This document shows positions 51,628 through 59,446 of a DNA stretch of 64,000 nucleotides, piece by piece (position 1 is the stretch's first letter; each line of letters opens with the position of its first letter). A program made the translations under genes and the position numbers. The notes beneath the pieces are model-generated. The model was not told the origin of the DNA. It did not search any database and saw only the letters and a list, made by a program, of their open reading frames with translations. Origin of the DNA: an uncultured Prevotellaceae bacterium (GTDB taxonomy: Bacteria; Bacteroidota; Bacteroidia; Bacteroidales; Bacteroidaceae); assembly GCA_902786665.1 (NCBI GenBank), contig CADADN010000024.1, positions 18,109 through 82,108 of the forward strand. The letters are read 5' to 3'.

Positions 51628-51659
51628 TTTGGTGGTTCTGTTTTTTTGCAGTAATTTTG
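51628..51659 (+). promoter_or_regulatory. promoter of the coiled-coil / zapA operon
   Basis: TTTG (51628-51631), 20-bp spacer, TAATTTTG (51652-51659), 18 bases before the start at 51677; it excludes the longer frame starting at 51629. Confidence 0.8.
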
Positions 51660-51676
51660 TGCGCAAATTTCATAAC

Positions 51677-51970
51677 ATGACTGCTGAAGAGAAGACCATT
51701 GCGCTTTTTGCCACACGAGCTAGGCAGATGATGCTGCTATACAAACGTGTGTGCGAAGAAAACGAGCAGCTCAAACAGGAACTGGCGAAATGCAATGAGG
51801 AAAAGGAGAAACTCAACGAGCAACTCAAGACAAGGCAGGATGATTATGAAAGCTTGATGACGGCCAAGATGCTCCAAGTGAGCGAGGGCGATATGGAGGC
51901 CGCAAAGGCAAGGCTCGCCAAACTGATAAGGAGCGTCAACAAGTGCATCACACTCCTAAGTGAGAAATGA
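51677..51970 (+). CDS. small coiled-coil protein upstream of ZapA
   Basis: 97 residues. A short N-terminal helix (MTAEEKTIALFATRARQMML) leads into an uninterrupted heptad pattern from 'LYKRVCEENEQLKQELAKCNEEKEKLNEQL' (key EENEQLKQEL) to about residue 60, then a C-terminal helix 'MEAAKARLAKLIRSVNKCI'. Its ATGA stop/start overlap with zapA points to a shared function in division, reminiscent of the ZapA-ZapB pairing in Proteobacteria; no sequence homology to ZapB is claimed. Conserved order coiled coil-ZapA-Rny would be worth noting in relatives. Confidence 0.8.
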   Translation: MTAEEKTIALFATRARQMMLLYKRVCEENEQLKQELAKCNEEKEKLNEQLKTRQDDYESLMTAKMLQVSEGDMEAAKARLAKLIRSVNKCITLLSEK

Positions 51971-52287
51971 CGTGGACAATGCAAGAGGAGAACAAGGATA
52001 AACTACATATAAGACTGCGTGTCTGCGATACCGAAATCCCTATCAGGGTGTACAGGGAGGAAGAGGAGGTCTATCGCAGGGCGGCAGCACTTGTAACAAG
52101 TATTGTGAATCTCTATACCAGTCGTGCGCAAGGGAAAAAGGGTACGATTGAAATATTGTATATGGCATTGATTGACATTGCGCTCAAATATGAGAACGAA
52201 GCGAAGCGCAATGACACAAAACCTTTCCACGATATTCTCACCACTCTCACCAAGGAGATCGAGGATGCCTTGGGCGATAAGGCCTGA
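51967..52287 (+). CDS. zapA: cell division protein ZapA
   Basis: 106 residues. The ZapA core strand-helix 'KLHIRLRVCDTEIPIRV' with the later 'EEVYRRAAALVTSIVNLY' and a long C-terminal helix 'ILYMALIDIALKYENEAKRND' match FtsZ-associated ZapA, which cross-links FtsZ filaments. Start codon overlaps the stop of the upstream coiled-coil gene (ATGA). A later start at 51979 (MQEENK) is possible. The stop lies inside the 5' arm of the structured RNA that follows. Confidence 0.9.
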   Translation: MTWTMQEENKDKLHIRLRVCDTEIPIRVYREEEEVYRRAAALVTSIVNLYTSRAQGKKGTIEILYMALIDIALKYENEAKRNDTKPFHDILTTLTKEIEDALGDKA

Positions 52288-52386
52288 AGGCCCGTTCGTC
52301 GCCGGTGAACGATACATCCCAAGGCGCGGGGAAACTCATCACCACCCTTGGGAGAGGACGAAGAGAACAGGCCTTAGTGGGCCCGG
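52278..52386 (+). ncRNA. structured RNA between zapA and rny, 6S-like candidate
   Basis: The region folds as one elongated rod: TAAGGCCTG (52278-52286) with CAGGCCTTA (52368-52376); TTCGTC (52295-52300) with GACGAA (52357-52362); TCCCAAGG (52317-52324) with CCTTGGGA (52346-52353). Between the second and third stems lies an asymmetric bubble of 16 and 3 nt. In many bacteria the 6S RNA gene follows zapA, so a 6S (ssrS) identity is suggested by position and shape; it is short for 6S (about 100-130 nt) and the outer stem overlaps the zapA stop codon. It may instead be a regulatory leader of rny. Confidence 0.5.
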
Positions 52387-52425
52387 ATGTGCGAATATCA
52401 ATACTAACTTTAATATTTTTAAAAT

Positions 52426-53967
52426 ATGGACCTTATAGTTGCCATTATTGTAGCGATTGTATGCCTCGTAGTAGGAGTTTTCGCTGGCTATATGATGTTT
52501 CTCCACGTTGTCAAAGGGAAATACAATGAGATGATTGACACCGCAAACAAAGAGGCCGACGTCATTAAGGAAAAGAAATTGCTCGAAGTCAAGGAGAAAT
52601 TCATCAACAAAAAGGCCGAACTGGAAAAAGAGGTGCAGGCCAGAAACCAAAAACTTCAGCAAAACGAAAACAGACTCAAGCAAAAGGAAGCATCGCTCAA
52701 CCAAAAACAAGAGGAACTGGGCAGAAGAAGACAGGAAATCGACCAAAGCCAGAAACGCATCGACAATGAGAAGAAACTCCTCACACTCAAGCAGGAGGAA
52801 CTCGAGAAGATGCAGAACCAGGAGAGGGAGAAACTGGAAGAACTCTCAGGACTCAGTGCCGAAGAGGCAAAGAGAAGGCTTGTGGAGAGTCTGAAGGATG
52901 AGGCTAGGACCGACGCCGCAAGCTATGTGAACGAAATCATGGACGAGGCGAAACTCAACGCCAACGCACAGGCGAAGAAAATCGTCATACAAACCATCCA
53001 GAGAGTGGCCACCGAGACTGCCATCGAAAATTCCGTCAGCGTCTTCCACATCGACAACGACGAGGTGAAAGGCAGGATCATCGGCAGGGAGGGACGAAAC
53101 ATCAGGGCACTCGAGGCTGCAACAGGAGTGGAAATCGTCGTAGACGACACGCCCGAGGCCATCGTCATCTCTGCTTTCGACCCCATCAGAAGAGAGGTTT
53201 GCAGACTTGCACTACACCAACTCGTAGCCGACGGAAGGATACACCCGGCAAGAATCGAAGAGGTGGTGGCAAAGGTGAAGAAGCAACTCGACAACGAAGT
53301 GGTGGAAATAGGCAAGAGGACTGCCATCGACCTGGGCGTGCACGGACTGCACCCGGAACTCATCAGAATCATTGGAAAGATGAAATATCGCTCCTCATAC
53401 GGGCAAAACCTCTTGCAACACGCCAGGGAGACAGCCAACCTCTGCGCCGTCATGGCTTCAGAGTTGGGACTTAACCCCAAAAAGGCAAAGAGGGCCGGAC
53501 TGCTGCACGACATAGGAAAGGTGCCCGACGAGGAAAGCGACCTCCCACACGCTCTTTACGGCGCAAAAATCGCTGAAAAATACAAGGAGAAACCTGACAT
53601 CTGCAACGCCATCGGTGCACACCACGACGAGTTGGAGATGAACACGCTCCTGGCGCCCATCGTGCAAATCTGCGACGCCATCTCAGGAGCTCGACCTGGA
53701 GCAAGAAGGGAAATCGTAGAAGCTTATATCAAGAGGCTCAACGACCTTGAGGCCATCGCCATGAGTTATCCCGGAGTCACAAAGACCTACGCCATACAGG
53801 CCGGCAGGGAACTGCGTGTCATAGTAGGAGCCGACAAGATGGACGACAAGGAGTCGGAAGCTCTATCCGGAGAAATCGCCAACAAGATCCAAAACGAGAT
53901 GACCTACCCGGGACAAGTGAAAATCACCGTCATCAGGGAGACAAGGTCGGTGGCTTATGCCAAATAG
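52426..53967 (+). CDS. rny: ribonuclease Y
   Basis: 513 residues. One N-terminal membrane helix (residues 2-25), then a long Lys/Glu/Gln-rich coiled coil (about 30-190), a KH domain with [13 protein letters not shown], and an HD domain with the metal site HDIGKV (HD) and HHDELEMN. RNase Y starts mRNA decay at the membrane. Together with RNase G it is one of two endoribonucleases in this window. It is preceded by a structured RNA and followed by a short-period repeat and a terminator. Confidence 0.97.
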   Translation: MDLIVAIIVAIVCLVVGVFAGYMMFLHVVKGKYNEMIDTANKEADVIKEKKLLEVKEKFINKKAELEKEVQARNQKLQQNENRLKQKEASLNQKQEELGRRRQEIDQSQKRIDNEKKLLTLKQEELEKMQNQEREKLEELSGLSAEEAKRRLVESLKDEARTDAASYVNEIMDEAKLNANAQAKKIVIQTIQRVATETAIENSVSVFHIDNDEVKGRIIGREGRNIRALEAATGVEIVVDDTPEAIVISAFDPIRREVCRLALHQLVADGRIHPARIEEVVAKVKKQLDNEVVEIGKRTAIDLGVHGLHPELIRIIGKMKYRSSYGQNLLQHARETANLCAVMASELGLNPKKAKRAGLLHDIGKVPDEESDLPHALYGAKIAEKYKEKPDICNAIGAHHDELEMNTLLAPIVQICDAISGARPGARREIVEAYIKRLNDLEAIAMSYPGVTKTYAIQAGRELRVIVGADKMDDKESEALSGEIANKIQNEMTYPGQVKITVIRETRSVAYAK

Positions 53968-54035
53968 GATTGCATAGGATATAAGAGGATATAAGAGGAC
54001 TATAGAGGACTATGGAGGACTTTATAGGATTCCTT
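53966..54035. repeat. degenerate tandem repeat (GGATATAAGA / GGACTATAGA)
   Basis: About six imperfect 9-10 bp units begin at the rny stop codon and end before the terminator. The GGACTATAGA unit resembles that at 3589-3699. Confidence 0.7.
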
Positions 54036-54043
54036 AAAAACAA

Positions 54044-54074
54044 TGGCCGCTCCAAAGGGGGTGGCCATCTTTTT
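54044..54074 (+). terminator. intrinsic terminator of rny
   Basis: ATGGCC (54044-54049) with GGCCAT (54063-54068), inner CC/GG pairs, preceded by A5 and followed by CTTTTT. It argues that the next gene starts after it, at 54093. Confidence 0.8.
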
Positions 54075-54092
54075 CAATCAACGACAACACCC

Positions 54093-54470
54093 ATGGGCTT
54101 CATCTATCATCCTTTGTTCAGGGAAACGGTAATCCTTGCAGCCATCATCCTGCTGGCAGTTTATTGCTGGGACAAGTCAAGGCAAAACCAACGAACGAGA
54201 AACGCACTATACAACTGCGTATATGTGCTCTATGGCGCCGCTGTCGCCAAAGCCATACAGCTCATTGAGCACAATTGCCCGCAAGGAATATGGAGGGAGA
54301 CACTGGCGCTGGTCATCATCGCAACGGCGGCATGGGGGTATGCAAAATGGCTCAAACCACAAAAAGACATCCCTTACAACAAGGTCTTCTGGTTGATGGG
54401 ATGGGTGGTGCTGGCCATACTGCTCATCATACAGGCAGCACTGCTGGTCCTAATGGGTGCGAAGAGATGA
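54093..54470 (+). CDS. small polytopic membrane protein, function unknown
   Basis: 125 residues with four apparent membrane helices: 'FRETVILAAIILLAVYCW', 'CVYVLYGAAVAKAI', 'ETLALVIIATAAWGYA' and 'VFWLMGWVVLAILLIIQAALLVLM', abbreviated to key WVVLAILLII. A longer frame begins at 54012, but that would place the rny terminator inside the coding region, so ATG 54093 is preferred. No family recognised. A composite repeat follows its stop codon. Confidence 0.6.
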   Translation: MGFIYHPLFRETVILAAIILLAVYCWDKSRQNQRTRNALYNCVYVLYGAAVAKAIQLIEHNCPQGIWRETLALVIIATAAWGYAKWLKPQKDIPYNKVFWLMGWVVLAILLIIQAALLVLMGAKR

Positions 54471-54475
54471 AGGAA

Positions 54476-54655
54476 GATTGAAAATTGAAAATTGAAGATT
54501 GAAGATTGAAAATTGAAAATTGAAGATTGAAGATTGAAGATTGAAGATTGAAAATGCATTTTGGAGCAGCGAGAGCAGAGTCAAACTTACTTGAACTCTG
54601 CCGAGTCGCGACAAAAATCAGCAAAGCTAAAATTGAAGATTAAAGATTGAAAAAT
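54476..54655. repeat. composite repeat, second locus: ATTGAAR tandem units around a hairpin unit
   Basis: About eleven 7-bp units (ATTGAAA/ATTGAAG) at 54476-54555 precede one copy of the hairpin unit (54559-54640), followed by further ATTGAAG units. The copy shares TTTGGAGCAGCGAGAGCAGA and GAGTCGCGACAAAAATCAGC with the locus at 41446-41590 but has two changes in the hairpin arm. The remaining 54656-54795 shows nothing recognised. Confidence 0.9.
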
Positions 54656-54795
54656 GAGTCCACTTGAAAAAGTGGACAGTGAGCAAATAGCGGTGCGTAT
54701 CTCCCCACCGACACCCCCACTCTATCGGCAACGTGGCAGTGAAAGATGACGAGAGCCCCACCGTTATGCCTATCGTCGAATAACTAATGAACTGA

Positions 54796-55524
54796 TTATG
54801 TGAATTGGGATTCCTCCCAATCTTCTTCCCTGAACTGCCTGTCCTGATCATCTTTTGCCAGTTGCTTGTCGATTTGTTTCTTGCAATATTGATGCAATTT
54901 GACACAAAAGAGGATGAGAACCATCATGATGACGCTGGAAACCCCAGGATGGATAGAGGCTATGAAAGCGAAGGTGTCGTATATGCCATGGACAAGTATC
55001 GGCACCAGGAGGATGGACCATTTCACACGTTCAGAGCGGTCTACAAAATGATAGACAGAATAATAATACCCCATCAACACGGCACAGGCGTAATGCAAAG
55101 GCACGGCGAGGAATGCCCTTGCAAGGGCCGTACCAACACCGTTTTCCAACACATATCCGATGTTTTCCACGGTGGCAAAGCCCAAGCCTACGCACACCGA
55201 ATAGACGATGCCGTCATAGTGCTCGTCGTAATAGGGGTTGTTGCGCAAGATCAGCCATAAGGCGAGCAATTTGAAGCTTTCCTCCGGTAATGCCGCCCCC
55301 AAGAAAGCTTTCATGGTGGTGCCGATGACGTTTTCCCCGAATATGGATATGAATGGCATCAAGAACAGCTCGACTATGATGATGGGGATGCAGGACACCA
55401 TACCATAGATGAACGCCCTGCGCATGACAGGCACCGGCTCAGGGATGGGGTCTTTCTTATAAATGTAGAGCATAAGGAGCACCGAAGGCAAAATGGCCAA
55501 TGCTAACAATATCAACATATACAA
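54796..55524 (-). CDS. PrsW-like intramembrane metalloprotease
   Basis: 242 residues, about seven membrane helices. The glutamyl-rich family motifs are visible: PEESFK (EExxK form) in a helix, FATVENIGY (FxxxEN) and the late histidines in VPLHYACAVLMG and LVHGIYDTF. These define the PrsW branch of the CAAX-protease-like superfamily; PrsW of Bacillus cleaves the anti-sigma factor RsiW. No sigma/anti-sigma gene is adjacent. The C-terminal tail (about 40 residues) is charged and cytosolic. A consensus promoter lies at 55565-55596. Confidence 0.85.
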   Translation of the reverse strand: MYMLILLALAILPSVLLMLYIYKKDPIPEPVPVMRRAFIYGMVSCIPIIIVELFLMPFISIFGENVIGTTMKAFLGAALPEESFKLLALWLILRNNPYYDEHYDGIVYSVCVGLGFATVENIGYVLENGVGTALARAFLAVPLHYACAVLMGYYYSVYHFVDRSERVKWSILLVPILVHGIYDTFAFIASIHPGVSSVIMMVLILFCVKLHQYCKKQIDKQLAKDDQDRQFREEDWEESQFT

Positions 55525-55564
55525 ATTGTTTTAAAAGTGAACAAGAAAAATGCTATTATAGCGA

Positions 55565-55596
55565 CAAAGATATACAATTAAGGAGTTTCAAGCAAA
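55565..55596 (-). promoter_or_regulatory. promoter of the PrsW-like gene
   Basis: Minus strand: TTTG (55593-55596), 20-bp spacer, TATCTTTG (55565-55572). Confidence 0.8.
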
Positions 55597-55647
55597 TTTG
55601 ACTCCTTTTTTTTTACAACACGCATCAACTTTTCTGATTTGACTGCA

Positions 55648-55843
55648 GGCGTCGCCGTGAACAAAAGGCCGTGGGCAAGAGGTTTGGAGGCGTCGCCGTG
55701 AACAAAAGGCCATAGGCAAGAGGTTTGGTGCACACATAGGGGTCGACGCCTCCGAGCGTCGCGGGGCACATAGCAGCCAAGACGCCGTGAGCGCACCTGT
55801 AGAGACACACCTCTTGCCTGGGAGACGGGAAGAACCTCGTCTC
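55648..55843. repeat. 41-bp tandem duplication followed by inverted repeats
   Basis: GGCGTCGCCGTGAACAAAAG, continuing to GAGGTTTGG, occurs at 55648-55688 and 55689-55728 with two mismatches. It is followed by CGACGC/GCGTCG pairing around 55744-55760 and by GAGACG (55822-55827) with CGTCTC (55838-55843). The GAGACGGG...CGTCTC palindrome recurs at 61746-61766. No supported gene covers the stretch 55620-55880. Confidence 0.75.
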
Positions 55844-56042
55844 TTCGGTACACACCGATTTTTGCCACGCACCTCTTGGCTGACCTTGAAGTGTGAAAGA
55901 AACACGTAATGCGCTAATACACAAATGAAACACGCAAAAAAACATGAGAAAAGCCAAGCGGATGTAAAAAATCAATCATTAAAATTCCTTAAATAACCGA
56001 TTTTTCACTGCCGGAAATGAAGGTCGAAAGAGATAAATATAG

Positions 56043-56050
56043 TATCTTTG
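56043..56050 (+). promoter_or_regulatory. -7 element of nrdDG
   Basis: TATCTTTG, 125 bases before the start at 56176. No exact TTTG at -33. Confidence 0.5.
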
Positions 56051-56175
56051 TAACCGATTTCAAAATCTACTTTTTAGCAACTTGTTTTTGTTGAGATTCT
56101 CAAAAGTTGACCAAAACGGGAAACTTTTTGGCAATCGAGAGAGGAAATGTTTTCCAAAATATCATTATTAACACA

Positions 56176-58275
56176 ATGAGGGATTATACTATTTTGAAGC
56201 GCGACGGCAAGCGCGACCGCTTCTCGTTAGACAAAATCATGAACGCCATCATCAAGGCTTTCGAGTCTGTGGGAGAGTCGGCCAACTTAGGGTCTATCTA
56301 CAAGATTATCAGCCACTTGGACATTACCGACAACATCACCGTGGAGAACATCCAGAACATGGTGGAAGAGGCTCTCATGAAAGAGGGTCACTACAAGGTT
56401 GCCAAGTCGTTCATACTCTACAGGCAGAAGCACACCGAGGACAGGGAAACGATGGAGCGGTTGAGATTTTTGGCAGACTATGTTGATGCAGCGAATGCCG
56501 CTACAGGTTCAAAATACGACGCCAACGCCAACGTGGAGCACAAAAACATTGCCACCCTCATCGGCGAACTGCCCAAGTCAAGCTTCATCAGGCTCAACAG
56601 GCGACTGCTCACCGACAGAATAAAGAAAATGTATGGAAAGGAGCTGGCAGACGAATACATCGACAAACTCACACACCATTTTATATATAAGAACGACGAG
56701 ACATCACTCGCCAACTATTGCGCATCCATCACCATGTACCCCTGGCTCATCGGTGGGACGATGTCAATAGGGGGAAACTCCACAGCACCCACCAACCTCA
56801 AGTCGTTCTGCGGAGGGTTCGTCAACATGGTATTCATGGTTTCCAGCATGCTCAGCGGCGCTTGCGCCACACCGGAGTTCCTCATGTATCTCAACTACTT
56901 CGTAGGACTGGAATACGGCAAAGACTACTGGAAGAACCCGGAAAAGGTCGTAGACCTCTCCGTCAAGCAGAGGACCATCGACAAGATGATCACCGACTGC
57001 TTCGAGCAAATCGTATACTCCATCAACCAACCCACAGGGGCACGCAACTACCAAGCCGTGTTTTGGAACATCGCATACTACGACAAATACTATTTCGAAA
57101 GCCTCTTCGGAAACTTCTACTTCCCTGATGGCTCACAACCCGACTGGGATGGACTGTCATGGCTACAGAAAAGGTTCATGAAATGGTTCAACAAGGAGAG
57201 AACGAAGGCGGTGCTCACCTTCCCCGTGGAAACCATGGCGCTGCTCACACAGGATGGCGACGTCATCGACAAGGAATGGGGCGACTTCACCGCACAGATG
57301 TATGCCGAGGGACACTCATTCTTCACATACATGAGCGACAACGCCGACTCACTAAGCTCCTGCTGCCGACTACGCAACGAAATACAGGACAACGGATTCA
57401 GCTACACCCTCGGCGCGGGAGGCGTATCCACTGGCTCCAAGAGCGTGCTCACCATCAACCTCAACAGATGCATACAATATGCCGTCAACAACGGCAGGGA
57501 CTATAAGGAATACCTGGGAGAAATCATCGACCTCTGCCACAAGGTGCAACTCGCATACAACGAGAACCTCAAGGAACTCAAGGACCATGGCATGCTGCCG
57601 CTCTTCGATGCGGGATACATCAACATCGGAAGGCAATACCTCACCATAGGAGTCAACGGACTCGTCGAGGCGGCTGAATTCATGGGACTGCAAATCACCG
57701 ACAACCCCGACTACCTCGCTTTCGTGCAGGGTGTTCTCGGACTGGTGGAGCAATACAACAAGAAGTACAGGTCGAAGGACATTCTCTTCAACTGCGAGAT
57801 GATACCGGCGGAGAACGTGGGTGTCAAGCACGCCAAGTGGGACAAGGAAGATGGCTATTTCGTGCCACGCGACTGCTACAACAGCTATTTCTACATCGTG
57901 GAGGACGACTCGCTCAACATCATCGACAAGTTCAAACTGCACGGCGCACCATACATCGAGCATCTCACCGGTGGGTCGGCACTGCACATGAACCTCGAGG
58001 AGCACCTCACACAACAGCAGTACAGGCAACTGCTGAAGGTCGCCGCAAAGGAAGGGTGCAACTACTTCACCTTCAACATCCCCAACACCATCTGCAACGA
58101 CTGCGGATACATCGACAAGCGATTCCTTAAGGAGTGCCCGCACTGCCATTCAAAGAATGTGGACTACATGACAAGAATCATAGGATACCTCAAACGGGTG
58201 AGCAACTTCTCCGAGCCACGCCAGGAGGAGGCACAGAGGAGATTCTATGCGGGCAACAAGCAATACACCGTCTAA
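56176..58275 (+). CDS. nrdD: anaerobic ribonucleoside-triphosphate reductase
   Basis: 699 residues, class III reductase that makes dNTPs from NTPs without oxygen. An ATP-cone covers about 1-95 (TILKRDGKRDRFSLDKI). The radical domain contains GGNSTAPTNLKSFCGG and the substrate cysteine region; near the C-terminus a zinc site CNDCGYI...CPHC is followed by the glycyl-radical loop TRIIGYLKRVSNFS. The frame is open from 56107, but ATG 56176 (MRDYTILKR) matches family N-termini. nrdG follows 42 bases downstream. The class III enzyme fits an obligate anaerobe. Confidence 0.97.
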   Translation: MRDYTILKRDGKRDRFSLDKIMNAIIKAFESVGESANLGSIYKIISHLDITDNITVENIQNMVEEALMKEGHYKVAKSFILYRQKHTEDRETMERLRFLADYVDAANAATGSKYDANANVEHKNIATLIGELPKSSFIRLNRRLLTDRIKKMYGKELADEYIDKLTHHFIYKNDETSLANYCASITMYPWLIGGTMSIGGNSTAPTNLKSFCGGFVNMVFMVSSMLSGACATPEFLMYLNYFVGLEYGKDYWKNPEKVVDLSVKQRTIDKMITDCFEQIVYSINQPTGARNYQAVFWNIAYYDKYYFESLFGNFYFPDGSQPDWDGLSWLQKRFMKWFNKERTKAVLTFPVETMALLTQDGDVIDKEWGDFTAQMYAEGHSFFTYMSDNADSLSSCCRLRNEIQDNGFSYTLGAGGVSTGSKSVLTINLNRCIQYAVNNGRDYKEYLGEIIDLCHKVQLAYNENLKELKDHGMLPLFDAGYINIGRQYLTIGVNGLVEAAEFMGLQITDNPDYLAFVQGVLGLVEQYNKKYRSKDILFNCEMIPAENVGVKHAKWDKEDGYFVPRDCYNSYFYIVEDDSLNIIDKFKLHGAPYIEHLTGGSALHMNLEEHLTQQQYRQLLKVAAKEGCNYFTFNIPNTICNDCGYIDKRFLKECPHCHSKNVDYMTRIIGYLKRVSNFSEPRQEEAQRRFYAGNKQYTV

Positions 58276-58317
58276 CAATTATCATATTCATTCAAAACTT
58301 TCACCCTATTAGTCACC

Positions 58318-58782
58318 ATGCTGAAGTATGTCAACACTGGAATAGTCTTCCAGGAAATACCCGACGAGGTCACACTCGCCATCAACATCTCCAACTGCCC
58401 ATGCCACTGTCCGGGCTGCCATAGCAAATACCTCTGGGAGGACATAGGAACACCCCTCACGCCGATGGTCATCGAGCAGATGGTGAAGAACTACGGAGAC
58501 GACATCACCTGCATCGCTTTCATGGGAGGCGACGCCGACCCTAAGTATGTCAACACCTTGGCAAAATACGTGCACAAGATGTTCCCGAAACACAAGGTGG
58601 CTTGGTATAGCGGCAGGCAAAGGGTGCCCTCCTTTGTCAAGAAGGCCGACTTCGACTACATCAAGGTGGGGCCATACATCGCACACCTGGGTTGCCTCAA
58701 GGACTGCACTACCAACCAAAGGCTCTACAAGAAAGCCTCTGGCGACGATTTCACGGATGTCACACCAGCATTCTGGAAATAA
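58318..58782 (+). CDS. nrdG: anaerobic ribonucleotide reductase activating protein (radical SAM)
   Basis: 154 residues. The radical-SAM cluster motif CPCHCPGCHS (CxxxCxxC) is near residue 27, 'FMGGDA' is the SAM-binding GGE-like loop and the C-terminus 'DFDYIKVGPY' fits. It installs the glycyl radical on NrdD. Order nrdD-nrdG is the usual one. Confidence 0.96.
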   Translation: MLKYVNTGIVFQEIPDEVTLAINISNCPCHCPGCHSKYLWEDIGTPLTPMVIEQMVKNYGDDITCIAFMGGDADPKYVNTLAKYVHKMFPKHKVAWYSGRQRVPSFVKKADFDYIKVGPYIAHLGCLKDCTTNQRLYKKASGDDFTDVTPAFWK

Positions 58783-58796
58783 ACCATTTGATTAAG

Positions 58797-58830
58797 CAAG
58801 AGCAGAAAGAATTCATTCATTCTGCCGAGT
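58797..58830. repeat. diverged member of the hairpin-unit repeat family
   Basis: AAGAGCAGAAAGAATTCATT and the following CATTCTGCCGAGT show the same frame as the units at 41461 and 54575 (AGAGCAGA, hairpin arm, TCTGCCGAGT), with different arm sequence but kept complementarity (GCAGAA/TTCTGC). Confidence 0.5.
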
Positions 58831-58843
58831 GTAAAATTGTAGA

Positions 58844-59446
58844 ATGAAATCCAACCGGGATAGACCGCAATTCGCCATAGTATGTCCCAACGCCCTCACC
58901 ATCATCGGGCTGAGACAACTCTTGCAAAGTGTTATGAGCACTATCGAGGTCGTGGCATACCCTTCTGTGCAAGAGTTGCGTGAAGACAACCCGGAGCGAT
59001 TTGTACATTTCTTCGTGGAATTCAACATGCTGCTCACCGACAGGCAATTCTTTCTCGAAAGGAAAAACAAAACCATCGTGCTCACCACGCAGGCAGACCA
59101 TCAGGCCTTGCTGGCGCAATTCCACTGCCTTAATGTCAACGTCCCAGAGAATCAACTGGTCAAGTCACTGCTCATGACACAGCAAAAGGGGCATTCACAG
59201 GGGAAAAACATGCCCCCAGTGGCGAAGAAAGAGAAGAAAAGCATCCTTTCGCCAAGGGAAGTGGAGGTGCTTGCACTTTTGGCGCAAGGGTTCATCAACA
59301 AGGAAATAGCAGACAAACTCAACATCAGTCTCACAACCGTCATCTCACATCGGAAAAACATCACTGAAAAACTAGGTATGAGAAGCGTTTCGGCGCTCAC
59401 CATCTACGCCGTCATGAATGGATATGTGAGCATCGATAAGATATAG
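58844..59446 (+). CDS. LuxR/NarL-type transcriptional regulator with degenerate receiver-like N-terminus
   Basis: 200 residues. Residues about 133-195 are a typical LuxR HTH: LSPREVEVLALLAQGFINKEIADKLNISLTTVISHRKNITEKL, abbreviated to key SPREVEVLxLxAxGxxNKEIAxxLNIS and HRKNI. The N-terminal half (about 8-105) has the length and the strand-helix order of a receiver domain, but the phosphoacceptor Asp position is not evident (VHFFVEFNMLL), so it is probably not a classical response regulator. It lies 61 bases after nrdG and could respond to the same conditions. Its stop codon directly abuts the stop codon of the convergent gene. Confidence 0.85.
   Translation: MKSNRDRPQFAIVCPNALTIIGLRQLLQSVMSTIEVVAYPSVQELREDNPERFVHFFVEFNMLLTDRQFFLERKNKTIVLTTQADHQALLAQFHCLNVNVPENQLVKSLLMTQQKGHSQGKNMPPVAKKEKKSILSPREVEVLALLAQGFINKEIADKLNISLTTVISHRKNITEKLGMRSVSALTIYAVMNGYVSIDKI

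Noticed and set aside
54012-54470. Longer start (54012) for the small membrane protein
   Set aside because: It would put a terminator hairpin with T-run inside the coding sequence; ATG 54093 follows the terminator and begins the hydrophobic protein.
55578-55975. Three overlapping minus-strand frames of 96-116 codons
   Set aside because: They lie in a repeat island, overlap the PrsW promoter, and show no conserved features.
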